Assembly (NCBI GenBank): GCA_947034895.1
Contig: OX344764.1
Coordinates: 74,753,348-74,817,347 of the forward strand
Source of the DNA: Rhytidiadelphus loreus
Lineage: Eukaryota > Streptophyta > Bryopsida > Hypnales > Hylocomiaceae
Direction of reading: 5' to 3'
DNA length: 64,000 nt
The notes beneath the pieces were generated by a model. The model searched no databases, had not been told where the DNA came from, and worked only from the letters and a program-made list of their open reading frames with translations. The position numbers and the translations under genes were made by a program. Shown here piece by piece: positions 21,415-33,569 of the stretch. The stretch's first letter is position 1, and the number at the start of each line of letters is the position of its first letter.

Positions 21415-23061
21415 CTACTTTCCCTTCCGTTGTTTCTTCGAACTACTGTCAAATCCTAACTGTCCCCGGGTGCTGGTCTTGCCTTGGGGTGTATGGAGGG
21501 ACGCCCGGGTGATGATCGATGTCTTCCGGACAGGGGGACTGTCAGAATCCGTCTCGTCTGTATGGACTATAGACCGGTCAGCCTCCTCCAATGACTTCGG
21601 ATCCTCCTCCACTTTTGCCTCCTCCGATATCTCGATGGGATCCGGTGGAGGTAGAGGCATCGGTGGAGGTGGTTCGATATCCTCGAACTGCTCCGGATGC
21701 GTACGTGCCGGATTCTGGACAAGGTCGATCCGGGCATCCAAATTGCTCCGGACCGGCATATCCTGACCCAGAAATCCAGAAGAGTGCCCCCCTTGAGTGA
21801 CGATGTTGATCAGTGACCCAAACTGACCTGTTCGTTTAATGGGCGAGATGGGAGGTTGCGTTGCCGGAGTTGCGATGACATCCGGAACTTCCGGAAATCC
21901 CTCGAAGTCGAGAGGCTTGTTCGGATCCATGTCCGCCATTATGGACCGGAATTCCTTCAACGATGCCTCCATTCTACCCGACATCTCCACCATTACCCGG
22001 ACTATCTTCGTGTTAGTGAGGGCCGCGGAAGTCTTCTGCATCTCATCGTAAAGTGCCGCCTTGTGATAGAGGTCCGCCGGACTGACCATCCATTTCTGGA
22101 AGGTCTGGATCGCTTGGTATGCCTTCTGCGTCGCCCCTTGAGACTGGTGCAGCTCTCCTTCCGTCCAGATCAGCTTCCCCTTGAGCGCGTCCCGTTCCGT
22201 CTTCAAGTTCCGGATTTCCGTCTTCATCTCGTTCCATTCCGACTCGACCGGTAACGCCTTCAGCGCGTCCACCAGATTTTCGGGTTCGCACTTTACCACT
22301 TCCGCGGACTGGAGTACGATCTCCGTGAGCCTGTCATGGTAATCCTTCGCGGTCCGGATCCACTCTTCTCCGCACTCGAAGAAGCGGGGTCCTTCCCACT
22401 CCTATTTATCCTGGATGAGAAAGGGACCCGGGAATTTACCTCTGGCAGTCGGAAGTGTAGACTTCCGTCTTTTGCTTCCCGATGGCTGCTCCTGTTCCTC
22501 CTTCTCCCTCTGTGTCTGCTTCGGTTCCGGTTCCGGTTTCTCTTCCTTGATCTCTGGCTTGACTTCCGGCTTGGCTTCCTCCTCCTCCTCCTCAGACTCC
22601 TGCGTCTCCTGATCCTTGTTGTCAGAGCAGTTGCATTGGAGCATGATGAGACCGGTCTCATAATCTGTCGCCTCGTCTTCCGTCAACAGTTCCCGGTGCT
22701 GGTACAGGTGGAGCAGGTACGTGCTGAGCGGGTTTGGCTTGTTCTTTGCCAAGTTCCCGGTGCAGCGCCCCACCACGCTCGCCACGATCCGGCCCCAGTT
22801 CACGACCCAGTCCTGAAACGCCCCGAAGATCGTGTTGGCCATGGTTACCGTAACCCGGGAACTTTTGTCCGGGTACAGGATCGGTAGCAGAAACCGGAGC
22901 AGCCGCCTGTGCCTCTCGTCCCGGCAGTCCTTGATCGCGTAGCCCTCCTTCGCGTGTGGTGGGTTCACGAACTTGTGCTAGTGGTATTGGTCCATCCGGG
23001 CAGCGAATCCGCTTCCGGTTTTGGAGAACCCGTACACCTCCGCCCACAACTCCTCCGTCCA
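21415..23061 (-). pseudogene. Gag-like gene of retroelement copy B, C-terminal part
   Basis: Read from 23061 downwards it begins in the middle of the protein (WTEELWAEVYGFSKTGSG) and continues through HAKEGYAIKD, VNWGRIVASVV and STYLLHLYQHREL, then acidic and coiled-coil segments, to the KKQRKGK tail and a TAA at 21415. A TAG interrupts it near 22978 (QYH*HKF) and a frame change lies near 22300-22400. The missing N-terminus is at 63739-63972, beyond the inserted element. Confidence 0.65.
23053..23061. repeat. Left 9-bp target-site duplication of the MULE
   Basis: CTCCGTCCA, identical to 63739-63747. It encodes Trp-Thr-Glu of the interrupted gag-like gene on the minus strand. Confidence 0.7.
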
Positions 23062-23490
23062 GGGGAATGCTGGTACGTGAGCGGGGAGCGGCGAGCGGGG
23101 AGCGGCGAGCGGCGAGCAGGGAGCGGGGATTCGTGAGCGGGAAGAGACTATTTTGAAATTTTTGATCAAATAGATAGGAAAAAATGGATGATAATTGGAA
23201 TAAAAGTTTAGGAAAATTTCTATGAAAGTTAAAAAATTTCTATGAAAGAACAAAAGTTTTGGGTTTAGGATTGAAGGTAAACTAATGAAAGTGCTTAAGA
23301 AAATGGGTGCACGAAGTTTAAAAAAATGGATGAAAGTGGATGAAAAAAATGGATGAATGTAGATGATGAAAGTGGATAGAAGACGTGGATGTAACTCGGG
23401 GAAGTGGATGAAAATAATGGATGATATTGGATGCATGAAATCAATGTGGGGTTTAGGGACGAGATTAAAAGCATGCATAAATGACGCTAA
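23062..23490. repeat. Left terminal inverted repeat region of the MULE
   Basis: An outer block (23062-23145) of GAGCGGGGAGCGGCGAGC minisatellite units is followed by AT-rich sequence with repeated GGATGAAA / ATGGATG (23170-23440). The right end has the same two layers in inverse order and orientation. Confidence 0.7.
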
Positions 23491-24985
23491 ATAATACAAA
23501 GAAAATCACAGAGAATTCCTCCGTGAAGAAAAGCATACACCATGATCATGAATAGCACACTGTAGAAAATCCAACAAGAACTCCATGTCCAACAGAGAAC
23601 TGTGTGTAGAGAATGAAGGCTAAATTGTAAGAAAACACTGCGTAGGACTATACAATACATGCCCTTGGAATTTATTAAATAGGGTGTTTTTTAAAATCCG
23701 AACTACATGTCTTGGAACTTCCAAGATTCAACAAATTTCAAAAGATTTGAATATAAGTACACTGCAGAATTGAATACGGCTTTAAATCTTTAAGCTCACC
23801 ATGTTATAACATTCATCATACACTTTCTTCGCCATATATCGATATTGGCTATATTACTCTTGAACTAATGAATTGAAGAAGAGATAGATCACAAAACGAA
23901 TTCTGTGTAAATTTTTGGGAAACGAAGTCCAAATCAAGCGAGTTGGGATCAATGTCGAACTATAATTCAAAAATTCAAAAGTTGTAATGGACAATATCGT
24001 CATCTGGCTGAAAAAAATGCACGATGAATGTTAGAAGATGGTGTTCTTGTATGATATTTTTCCTCTCTAGCAGCACATGTAACTTATACAGTTGGTTTGT
24101 AAGTTGGAAGCGGACCAACAACCTGGACAAGCAAGTAACATGAATAAGCATTGCTAGGAATACGTTCATGTACATGTAATTGAGCTTCAGTTACTCTATA
24201 CTGAAGTGCTGTATTTGGATCCTACTTCAAGATCGTATTGTGCAATACCAAGTAATTGAAGACCAAGGCAAGTATTTAGCAAATGGGGTGTATAACTCAC
24301 CGGGGGGGAAATATCTGGGTGTAACTCTTCCTCGTATAGCAGTAGCAAAATCATTGTAGTTGGGCATACAAAGACCTATGCTTTGGCAGGACCGGTCCAT
24401 TTGAGACATTGCTCAAACACTGCCCCGTCTACACAAACATGAAAACCAAATCTAAGATAATAAGATGTATACACTGTAAACGTAGTCGGCTTCACAGGAT
24501 TCAACAAAAAAATGACATACTGGTTAAAGATGACTTCAGAATACATTCAATGGATATGTGGTGTCGTCTAGATATATAGTCTGAAAAGCGGGCCACACAA
24601 ATTCTATCGGAAAACTATAGCCACTCGGTCCCCGCGGAGCGATCACAGCTTTGAAGATAACCTTATCCTTTCTAGAAGCTACAACATTGCAACACGTGGC
24701 ACGAGGAGCATCAATGCAAGGACCCACATTCACCGAGAGCACGAACAGTGCTATTTGAAGAAAGCGATATGCAATAAGAAAACCAGAAAATACAATTCAA
24801 TATTGTAATGTATTGAAAACTGAAGCAGAATAGAATCGTCGGTTCCTCACCGCGCAATGGAACCGCGCTTGTCGACCTTGCAGAAGGAATCGACCCGAGT
24901 CATTAGAGAAATTTTAGAAGATTTATTCTCTTTACTGTAATCTATTAAAAACTGAAGTAGAATAGAGTCGTCGGCTCCTAAACCC
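23491..24985 (-). other. MULE left arm, small unclassified minus-strand frames
   Basis: No recognised gene. A minus-strand frame at about 24536-24770 starts with a hydrophobic, signal-peptide-like stretch (FLIAYRFLQIALFVLSVNVG) followed by DAPRATCCNVVASRK, and another at 24227-24409 reads NDFATAIRGRVTPRYFPPG. They may be exons of a small cargo gene. A short duplication (about 24800-24852 and 24936-24985) carries ACTGAAGCAGAATAGAATCG-like sequence. Confidence 0.3.
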
Positions 24986-26700
24986 GCGGGTTTAATGCAA
25001 CCTCCCACGAGGGATTGCCTTCACGTAGCATAGTCCCCCCCGCGAGGGGTTGCCCCAAGGTAGTATAGTCCCCCCGTAAGGGACTGATGCGGGGCAGCAC
25101 AGTCCCCCTCGTGAGGAGCTGCCCCAAGGCAGTACAGTCCCCCCGCGAAGGATTGACACGGGGCACCACAATCCCCCCCGCGAGGGGCTGCCCCAAGGCA
25201 GTACAGTCTCCCCGTGAGGGACTGCCGCGGGGCAGCACAGTCCCCCCTACGAGTAGCTGCCTCACGGCACTACAAATCCCGCGAGGGGCTGCCCCAAGAC
25301 AACACATCCCCGCCCCGCGGGGGACTGCTCCAAGGCAGAACAGCCCCTCAGCGAGGTGCTGCCCCAATGCAGCACAAACACCCCCGCAGGGGACTGCCCC
25401 AAGGCAGCACAGTCCCCCCCCCACAAGGGGTTGCCTCAAGGTAGCACACAGACCTCCGCGAGGGACTGCTGCAAGGCAGCACAGACCCGGGATGGCCTGC
25501 CGCGGGGCAGCACAGCCCCCCTCGCGAGGAGCTGCCCCAAGGCAGCACACAGACCGCCGCGGGAGCCCGCCCCAAGGCAGCACAGACCCGGGAGGGGCTG
25601 CCGCGGGGCAGCACATAGACCTCCGCGGGGGACTGCCTCAAGGTAGCACACACCCTGCGAGGGGCTCCCGCGGGGTAGCACAGACCCCGCGAAGGGCTGT
25701 CGTGGGGCAGCACAATGCCCTCCGCGAGGGGCTACCCCAAGGCAGTATAGTGCCCACCGCGAGGGGCTGCCCCAAGGCAGCACACAGACCGCCGCGGGAG
25801 CCCGCCTCAAGGCAGCACAGCGCCCTCCGTGAGGGGCTGCCCCAAGGCAATTCACAGACCTCCACGGGGGACTGCCTGAAGGCAGCACACACACCGCGGG
25901 GTAGCACAAACCCCGTGAAGGACTGTCGTGGGGCAGCACAGTGCCCTCCACGAGGGGCTGCCCCAAGGCAGCACACAGACCTCCACGGGAGCCCGCCTCA
26001 AGGCAGCACAGCGCCCTCCGTGAGGGGCTGCCCCAAGGCAGCTCACAGACCTCCACGGGGGACTGCCTGAAGGTAGCACACACACCGCGGGGTAGCACAA
26101 ACCCCGTGAAGGACTATCGTGGGGCAGCACAGTGCCCTCCACGAGGGGCTGCCCCAAGGCAGCATACAGACCTCCGCGGGAGCCCGCCTCAAAGCAGCAC
26201 AGACCCCCGCGAGGGGCTGCCATGGGGCAGCATAGCACCCTCCGCGAGGGGCTGCCCTAAGGCAGCACAGCCCCCCTCGCGAGGGGCTGCCCCAAAGCCA
26301 CGACAAAGGCCTTCGCGGGGGACTGCCTCAAGGCAGCACAGAGCCCCGCGAGGTGCTGCCCCAAGGCAACACACACACACATGCGGGGGACTGCCCCAAG
26401 GCAGCACAGACCCTGCGAGGGGTTGCCGCGGGGCAGCACAGCCCTCCCTGCGAGGGGCTGCCTGAAGGCAGCATAGCCCCGTCGCGGGGGACTGCCTCAA
26501 GGCAGCACTGTCCTCGCGAGGCGCTGCCCAAAGGCAGCAGAAACCGTGGGAGTAGTTGCCATGGGGTAGCACAGACCCCGCCGACGGTCTGCTTCAAGGT
26601 AGAACACACCTTGCTAGGGGTTGCCCTATGGCAGAGCAACCCACCCGCGAGGGGCTACCGGGTGTTTTGGCTAGTACCCCGCGAAGGGTTGCCACGGCGT
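24986..26700. repeat. GC-rich hairpin minisatellite with 191-bp higher-order period
   Basis: About 40 units of roughly 40 bp of the type GCGAGGGGCTGCCCCAAGGCAGCACAG. Most units contain the perfect stem GCTGCC-CCAA-GGCAGC or GCTGCC-GCGG-GGCAGC. A higher-order repeat of exactly 191 bp is visible from the block CCCGCCTCAA at 25801, 25992 and 26183. Long frames on both strands are by-products of the unit and are not genes. Confidence 0.85.
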
Positions 26701-27726
26701 ACTGTAGAGCCCGTGAGGGCAGCAAAGTCCAAAGGCGGGGCAGTGAAGACACGACGAGGACAGCGAAGGCCGCAGACGGGGCTGTTTTGGTGCAGTATAG
26801 GCCCCCCTAGTGAGTGTGCGTGAGGTCCGTGTAGACATTATGCAAGGCGTACTGGGGACCCCGTAGATCCCAAGCGGGGATGTAGAGGGCAACTCAGACC
26901 CACAGGAGGGTATAACACGAGGGTTTAGGAATTTGGGAGCAACCCCAAAAAGAAAGTATAGACACTTGGGAGCTACATCGTAGCAACACAATTTCCCCAA
27001 TACTAGGAAGGCAACCAAGATCGAGCTTCAAAATGACAACCACGGACATGATCGTAGAGATAAGATTTTGCAAGACAGAGAATCACATATGGACCGGAAT
27101 TGGTACCAGTGATGCATGATCACTGGTGGGTCCAAAAGATAAGCGCTGGTGTATATCAAAATTATTTATCACAATGACCTAGTCCCTGGACTGAGCAAGA
27201 TGTCTATGTAAATTTTAAGAATTATGACTAAGTAAAAGGGGTAAGTACGTTGGCCTGCCTCATAGGCAATACTCCACTACACGTACAAACAGTGACAATG
27301 ATATAAAACCATGAAATATGGAACTATAGGAATGTTGAAGGAGTACAGAAAGAAAAACAAAGCATATAATTGGAAATCAGAGGTCACAACTTTGGCCTCT
27401 ACCTCCATGTCGTCCCTATATTACACTCATTTGACACATTGAATGAAGCATCGCACGTCAAGGTCGTCTTCTAACTTAAAAGAGAAAATTATTGATCTAT
27501 TCAAATAACCAACCAAAAAAAATTTCCACATTGCAACCATTAGAAGTGGTGCAAAAGTATAGTCACGGTACTTATGCAGAGGTTATGAATCCATACCAAT
27601 TGAGGAAGACTTCAAATTAAAAATAGAACATGAGAACACGTATCTCAGAAAACACGAAAATCCATTAAAGAAAGAAAAGTGTTGTGAAACAGGACATCCA
27701 GTCTAGTGACCTAAAGTCTGACTACA
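26701..27726. other. MULE interior, nothing recognised
   Basis: Decaying edge of the minisatellite to about 26810, then AT-rich DNA without a supported gene or RNA. Confidence 0.4.
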
Positions 27727-30700
27727 CTATGTATATGAAGTATCCGAATCTGACTCTATGGCACAGTCATCTACGAACTGTAGAGCACGAGGACATACAG
27801 AACGTGACCGAGAGTAAGGCCTAGGGTCAAATGCCACGAAGTCACGCAAAAGAGCCTCTGCATAGACGGGAAGCTCAAAAGCTTTAGGTGGGCTTGGCAA
27901 AAAACCCTGTCTCCCAAAAAAGGGAACCTTTCTGAAGTTCCTCACCTCCTGGGCCGGCCTGTAGAAAGGAGTGAACCCAAAATTAGACCAAGATGAGGTA
28001 CCTGGACAGACAGACCAATTGAATGAGAAGAATGACAGACTTACTTACTGAATCTTGCTGTCTTCACAATACGCTGAGCAACAACCACCTCATCATCGAG
28101 ATCTAGAACTTCTGCAGCAAGGCGCGGAGGTTCAGTCTCAGGAACCACCTCCGTCTGCATTACCGGAGCAATGACGGCGTCATAGATCGCTTTATCTTCC
28201 TCAAAAGCTATAATATGACGTCGTGTTGCACGACAGGCTTGGATACTTGCCCCTGAAGATTAAAAAACAACCCACCAAAATTACACATTGTTGTACAATG
28301 AATTATGTGACAATTGATAGAGAAATAACAAATTCGCATTCGAATATTACCAATGGATGCCATGCAATCAACGACAACATCTCCTGGCTCACAAAGGGCT
28401 TCGATGAGCATTTGCATGAATTGTCAGGCCTTTTCCCGAGGTCCACGCCAAGGGATGTCGCCATTCATGGTAACATCAGATTTGTTGCAGAAATTCTGTA
28501 GTATGTCGTCTCGGGACACATCGACACCAACCTCTTGGTGTGACGGCACAACTTGAAATGGAAATGCAGATGTTGACTTTGGACCCGATTCCCTAACGAG
28601 GAGCGATATGGCAAAGCGCATCGTCTGCAAGGAAAAAAATGCATTCAGTGTGATTCACAAAAAAAATTAAAACACAATATGAATTTTAATATAGAAAACA
28701 TGGTACCGTTCTAGTTGTATCCGCTGGCGAGGTTAGATGGAGATGATTCATCCCGAACCACGTGACGAGTACTCGAAAACCATATTCCTTGCAGCACCCA
28801 AGGATATGACTTTTGTGACGAGCGGAAGGGGACGGATACATCAGCAGCACACCACCGTTGTCGTGAAGATACTCTTGAGCAAAGTCGAAGACTCCGACTA
28901 GGCAATCTGGTGAGAATTCATTCCACTTTGGAATGGGTTGAGGTGGAGCCGAAACACTTGGTACGTGGAGCCCTTCCGGAACATCCACGATGATCAAGTC
29001 CACCGTTGGTTGTGTGCTGAGTACACCATCGAAGTGTCTGTCTTTGTCAGTGGCATGCTGTAGATGACATGGAGGATCATATCCGATCAATACAAATGTA
29101 GTAGGTATATTGATACATGAAGCATAAATAAGATAGTTTGAAATGAAAGAAGGTCAAAGTACCAAAGATATGTCATGTACACTAGTTGTACATGTCTGGA
29201 CAACCTTAGGACCAAGAAATCAAAGTACTATGGAAAGATATTTACCATGTCCATGAAGGCTAGGACGCTCTTGAATGCCTTATCATTATTGGGGAGGTCA
29301 CCCACCGACAAGTTCAGAATGCACTCGTCGATGTCAGGAACTGGAAGAAGATTGAGTACTCCTGGAAGAAGACCATGCACCAGTCGATCCTGTGTGAGGG
29401 AGAATCCTGATGACGAATCCATGTTGTCAGCGGATACCGTTGCCCCCTCATGTAGAGGGGTCTCAGCCTTCTTCTTTGTTCCCTTCTTTTTGCTCTTCTC
29501 CTCCTCCTTCTCAGCCTTTGAGGCAAGCCTCTTGTTCTTGGTAGCTTCATTCCTCTTCTGTGCTTCTTCCCATCTCTCCTCCTTCTTCTTGTCTATTGCC
29601 TCCCGTCTTGCAATCGCTCTAGCTTTGGCATCACCCTGAAGTGAAGCAAACTCATCGAACTCTGGTTCTACTACCGTTGTCTGCTTCAAGGACTTGAACA
29701 GAGACTCCTCTTCCGTTGGAGTTGTTCCGAAATTACACTCAAGATACCACGAGCATGCCTGGAGGTGTGGGGTAGTCCAATTCTTCATTTGCCAAGCGGA
29801 GAACATACAGTCAGGGGAGGATCTGTCCAACCACGTCGTTAGGAATGGTGGCAAGTTTGCCTTCAGTATAGCGCCCTTGCCGTATAACTCGAATTTGAAA
29901 TACCTAGCCACAGGAAAAGGGAACAATGTTAATTCATAGAGATAGCACAACAAAAGAAAATAATACAGTTAGAAAACATGAATTCAAATCTCATGAAGAG
30001 CTACCACCGTCAATAAGAAGTGGATAGAACAGAAGCGCACGAAGAAGGCAAAATAAAGAAGACTCTCAGGCTTAGAAGGACTTATCCAACTATCATGTAC
30101 TTCAACCAATCTATCAATTATAGATGAATACCTGTAAATAACACGCTTCACTGCAAGAATCGCCCCTCTGAAATCCTTAAAAGTATCTGACTTCTTGAAA
30201 GCGTCGGACCCCTTGAACATTCCCGTGTAGGCCATGTCCCAAAGCTTCATCCTCCAGTCCTCAATATAGTCTAGCAGCTCCTTTGGCTTGGTAGGGATGG
30301 CTATGGTAATGGGAATATTATCTGAACGGACAATATTCTCGAACATCTCCGTCGCGGCCTCTTCGAGCTGAACAAACATATGACCAAAGTGAGCTGGGCA
30401 GGGAAATGACAGTTTAGATTGAAACATGATTAAAGCGAATTATAATAGATTAGAACGACGAAATCCTTACCCGAGCATACCAGCACGCCCTAGCCAGAAA
30501 CAACAACAATTTCTCCTCGTTCACCGGTCGCGTTGGAAATCTTCTGGCCTCTCTTGTAGGACCGGATGCGTTCAACCACTACAACCATTTTACCTTGTAC
30601 TGCGGCTTGACATTAGCCGTGCAAATCATCTGTAACTTTTCCAAAGTTAATTCTGGAATTGTATAGAGGTTCCAATGCCTCTCGATCTGCGTTAAAGAAA

Positions 30701-33569
30701 GAAATAGTGGTTAGAAGCAAAAATCAAAATGTACCCGTGCAGTGCAAAGGTCTAATCGACATCGAATTTGGATATACCTCAGTAAGCCAATCCTGGCCAA
30801 GAGATGGAGAGGCTACAGCCACAATCTTTGACAGTTTCTTATAGAACTTCTCTGTAGAGTCTCTTATGGAGCTCCTCATTGCAGCTGCCACACCTGCCTT
30901 AGTGTTTTGATCAAGAGGAGTATCCTCGTTGTACTTTCGAACTGCGACGTCCGCAGCCACAGAAATCTCTTGCTGTTGGGACCAATATGACACATATTAA
31001 TAGGACATCAATCAGGGGATGGAATACTTGAGATGAATTCAATGAAATAGGACCTGTATGTATCAAATTTTTTACCTTGAATATGAAAGAGGTGAAGACC
31101 TCAAGGGGCATTGAATACCACTTAGTTCGATTATTTTGCAGGCAAGTCTTGACCTCGTCTGCACTCAGAAGCTCTTTGAATTTCTCCAATTCCATGACTC
31201 CATATTTCTGGACTCTATATAGAGTGTGAACCAGATTAGTCTTGATGTGAGAGTTCTCCGTCTGCCTGAGACACCAAAGAAATACCGAATTAGACGGAAA
31301 CTATTACATAAAACTAGAAATGAATTTCTGAATAACAAATGAAGGAATGGCCTAAACACGAGTATTCAAGAACCACCAAACTCACTTGTTTATGTCGTGC
31401 ATTGCCTGCATTGCCACCCCTATCCGGTTACGCGTGTCCAGAATAATTGAGTCCACACTGATGTGCCAAATCTTCTCCTTTGCGTGTAGTCTTTCAATAT
31501 GATTCATCCAGGCGATTCGTCTGTGATTGCCATCACAGACGAAGAACTTGAAATCCACTAAGTGCTTGACCCCAGCTTGAGACCTCAAGTGATTGTTGAA
31601 ATTGTTGTTCACTGAATTCCATATTGGCCCCCATTTCTCTTTCTCTGCCTCTGAGAAAACGGAGGTCTGCCCTTGCTCATCTGACACAGACACATAGAAA
31701 ACCCTCGCACCTTCATCATATCCGGCGCTGAATTGGTTTTCTAGCACCGTCAAGTCGCATTCGAGAGTTGGGCGTACCATCGGCATAGGCACCAACCTAC
31801 AGAGAGGAATCCTCATCCGGGATTGGTCTGAGGTAGTTAACCGCAAGCTTGAAATAATGGAGACAATGTCCATTTTTTGCGATCGTCTAATATCGTCTTC
31901 CATATCATCCTTGTGCACACCAGGGATGTCTTCCTCCTCCGATTCATCACCAGAAAGACTCTCCACATTTGATTGAGGATGAGAAGCAGTGATTTGTTGT
32001 GGACCGTCACCGGCTCCAGGATCCACGTCATCCTGCAGCATACCCAAGAGCAATGGACGGTCCCAGGAACAAAATAATGAGGAGATATAAATTTTATAGT
32101 GAAAGCACAGGGCATAAAGCCTTCATCAATAGTAGAAATCAATGAAACTGAAGTCATTTCAATTAGTGCTGAGTTCTCATACATTGCATGTACACCTATC
32201 AACAACTGATCGGTAACTACCGCAACACCAAATGAGGATGTCAGCGTCCTCATGTAATGCAGATGTGACTTCTACATTCCGATGATCACAAGTGCAAATC
32301 TCAAGATCTATCAATGCTTCAGAGGATAGAGCCCTCTCAGTGTTCGATCCATGCGAGGAGCATGTTGAGAAATCTGGATCCAGAGAAGAATTCTGGATCT
32401 GGACCATTGAGTAAATATCAACAAGATTGCCAACCTGTCGATCTGCTGGGACGGGAACAAGCAGGTCTTCAACAGTTCCAAGTGGGGACAACTCCAACAC
32501 TCTTCCTGAGACAGGTTCCAACTGATCATACGTAACCACCGTCGACCCGACACAGACCTGCAAGCACAACAAAATCCGTAAGATGAAGGATTATCAGTAA
32601 GATAAAGGATTTTCTACCGACGGGTACTATAGTCCCAATTCGAGGTTTTCAAATCTCAAAAATGGTCAGCAAGTACTCCCTCTCACCGCAGCGCATGACC
32701 CAGGCTACGCAGACAGTCTCTCGGGCCCGAGACTGTATCCCTTGCGGTGGGGTCTTGCTCCCCGTGTCCTCACCTCGGGCCCAAGAAGGAAACGAACAAA
32801 CCTGAATTGGACAATCACGCGGAGCTCCAGCCTCCACAGGTGCATACCGGACAAGGAATCCGACCCAAAAAAAAATATATAATGCACATACCGTCGCACC
32901 CCACGCCGACGTGGCCACGTAGCCTTGGATCCACGGGACGAAAACAAGCATTTCAAATGTGACACACTGGCACGAAAGAAAGGATTTTGAATCCATGTCC
33001 AAATCTAAAAAATGGTCAGCAAGTACTCCCTCTCACCGCAGCGCATGACCCAGGCCATGCAGACAGTCTCTCGGGCCCGAGACTGTATCCTTTGCGGTGG
33101 GGTCTTGCTCCCCGTATCCTTACCTCGGGCCCAAGAAGGAAACAAACAAACCTGAATTGGACAATCACGCGGAGCTCCAGCCCCCACGGGTGCATACTAG
33201 ACAAGGAATCCGACCCAAAAAATAATATATAATGCACATACCATCGCATGACCCCGGCAGAGTTTTGACCGGTAGCATGCCTGCGGTCCGAGGATGGACC
33301 TCTCAGGCCCGAGAGAAGACCCGCTCTTGCTCCCTCTTGCAACCGGGTGCAGCATTAGGGGTGATCCGCTGTCCGAGATGAAGCCTCGTGTCCCCGAGAC
33401 TTCTTTACGCGATTCCGAGAGTAGTCAACAAACAAGAGGCCGAAAACCAAATCACAAACAACAGAATTTTGAATTTTACCTCCGTTCGGTCGTCCGCAGT
33501 CCCTCTTGAGACTTCATCGTTCACCGCATCCAGTGCCTGCCCCTTCCTTGATCGCAAGTTTCGTTCCAT
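27727..33569 (-). pseudogene. ParB-like / class-beta DNA methyltransferase-like gene of the MULE
   Basis: At least 12 exons can be traced. Exon 1 is 33480-33569 (ATG at 33569, 30 codons, phase 0 donor), exon 2 starts at 32557, exon 3 is 31386-32032, exon 4 is 31076-31265, then about 30778-30973, 30614-30690, 30000-30380, 29246-29903, 28707-29090, 28351-28624 and 28040-28252, with a C-terminal block at 27727-27962. Exon 3 carries a ParB/sulfiredoxin-like core (FFVCDGNHRRIAW). A Lys/Glu-rich coiled coil is followed by a methyltransferase fold in class-beta order: VDLIIVDVPEG at the motif IV place, GGVLLMYPSP, PWRGPREK at motif X, EPGDVVVDCMASIG (motif I), and RRHIIAFEEDKAIY (motif II). Motif IV lacks the usual DPPY. 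A TGA lies inside exon 28351-28624, just before QFMQMLIEAL, and a one-base loss occurs near 30620, so this copy is probably inactive. Role unknown; DNA binding or modification for the element is inference. Confidence 0.6.
32651..33248. repeat. 350-bp tandem duplication in intron 1 of the ParB-MTase gene
   Basis: 32651-32897 and 33001-33247 are about 95% identical at an exact offset of 350 bp. Each copy carries the palindrome CTCGGGCCCGAG and a second CTCGGGCCCAAG. The unit is GC-rich and unlike its AT-rich surroundings. Confidence 0.9.

Noticed and set aside
24986..26700. CRISPR-like appearance of hairpin repeats
   Set aside because: Units are contiguous and diverged, without unique spacers of constant length, and the context is a plant transposon.
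24978..26823. Long frames on both strands through the GC-rich minisatellite
   Set aside because: They translate the ~40-bp unit in every frame, lack any domain and exist equally on both strands.
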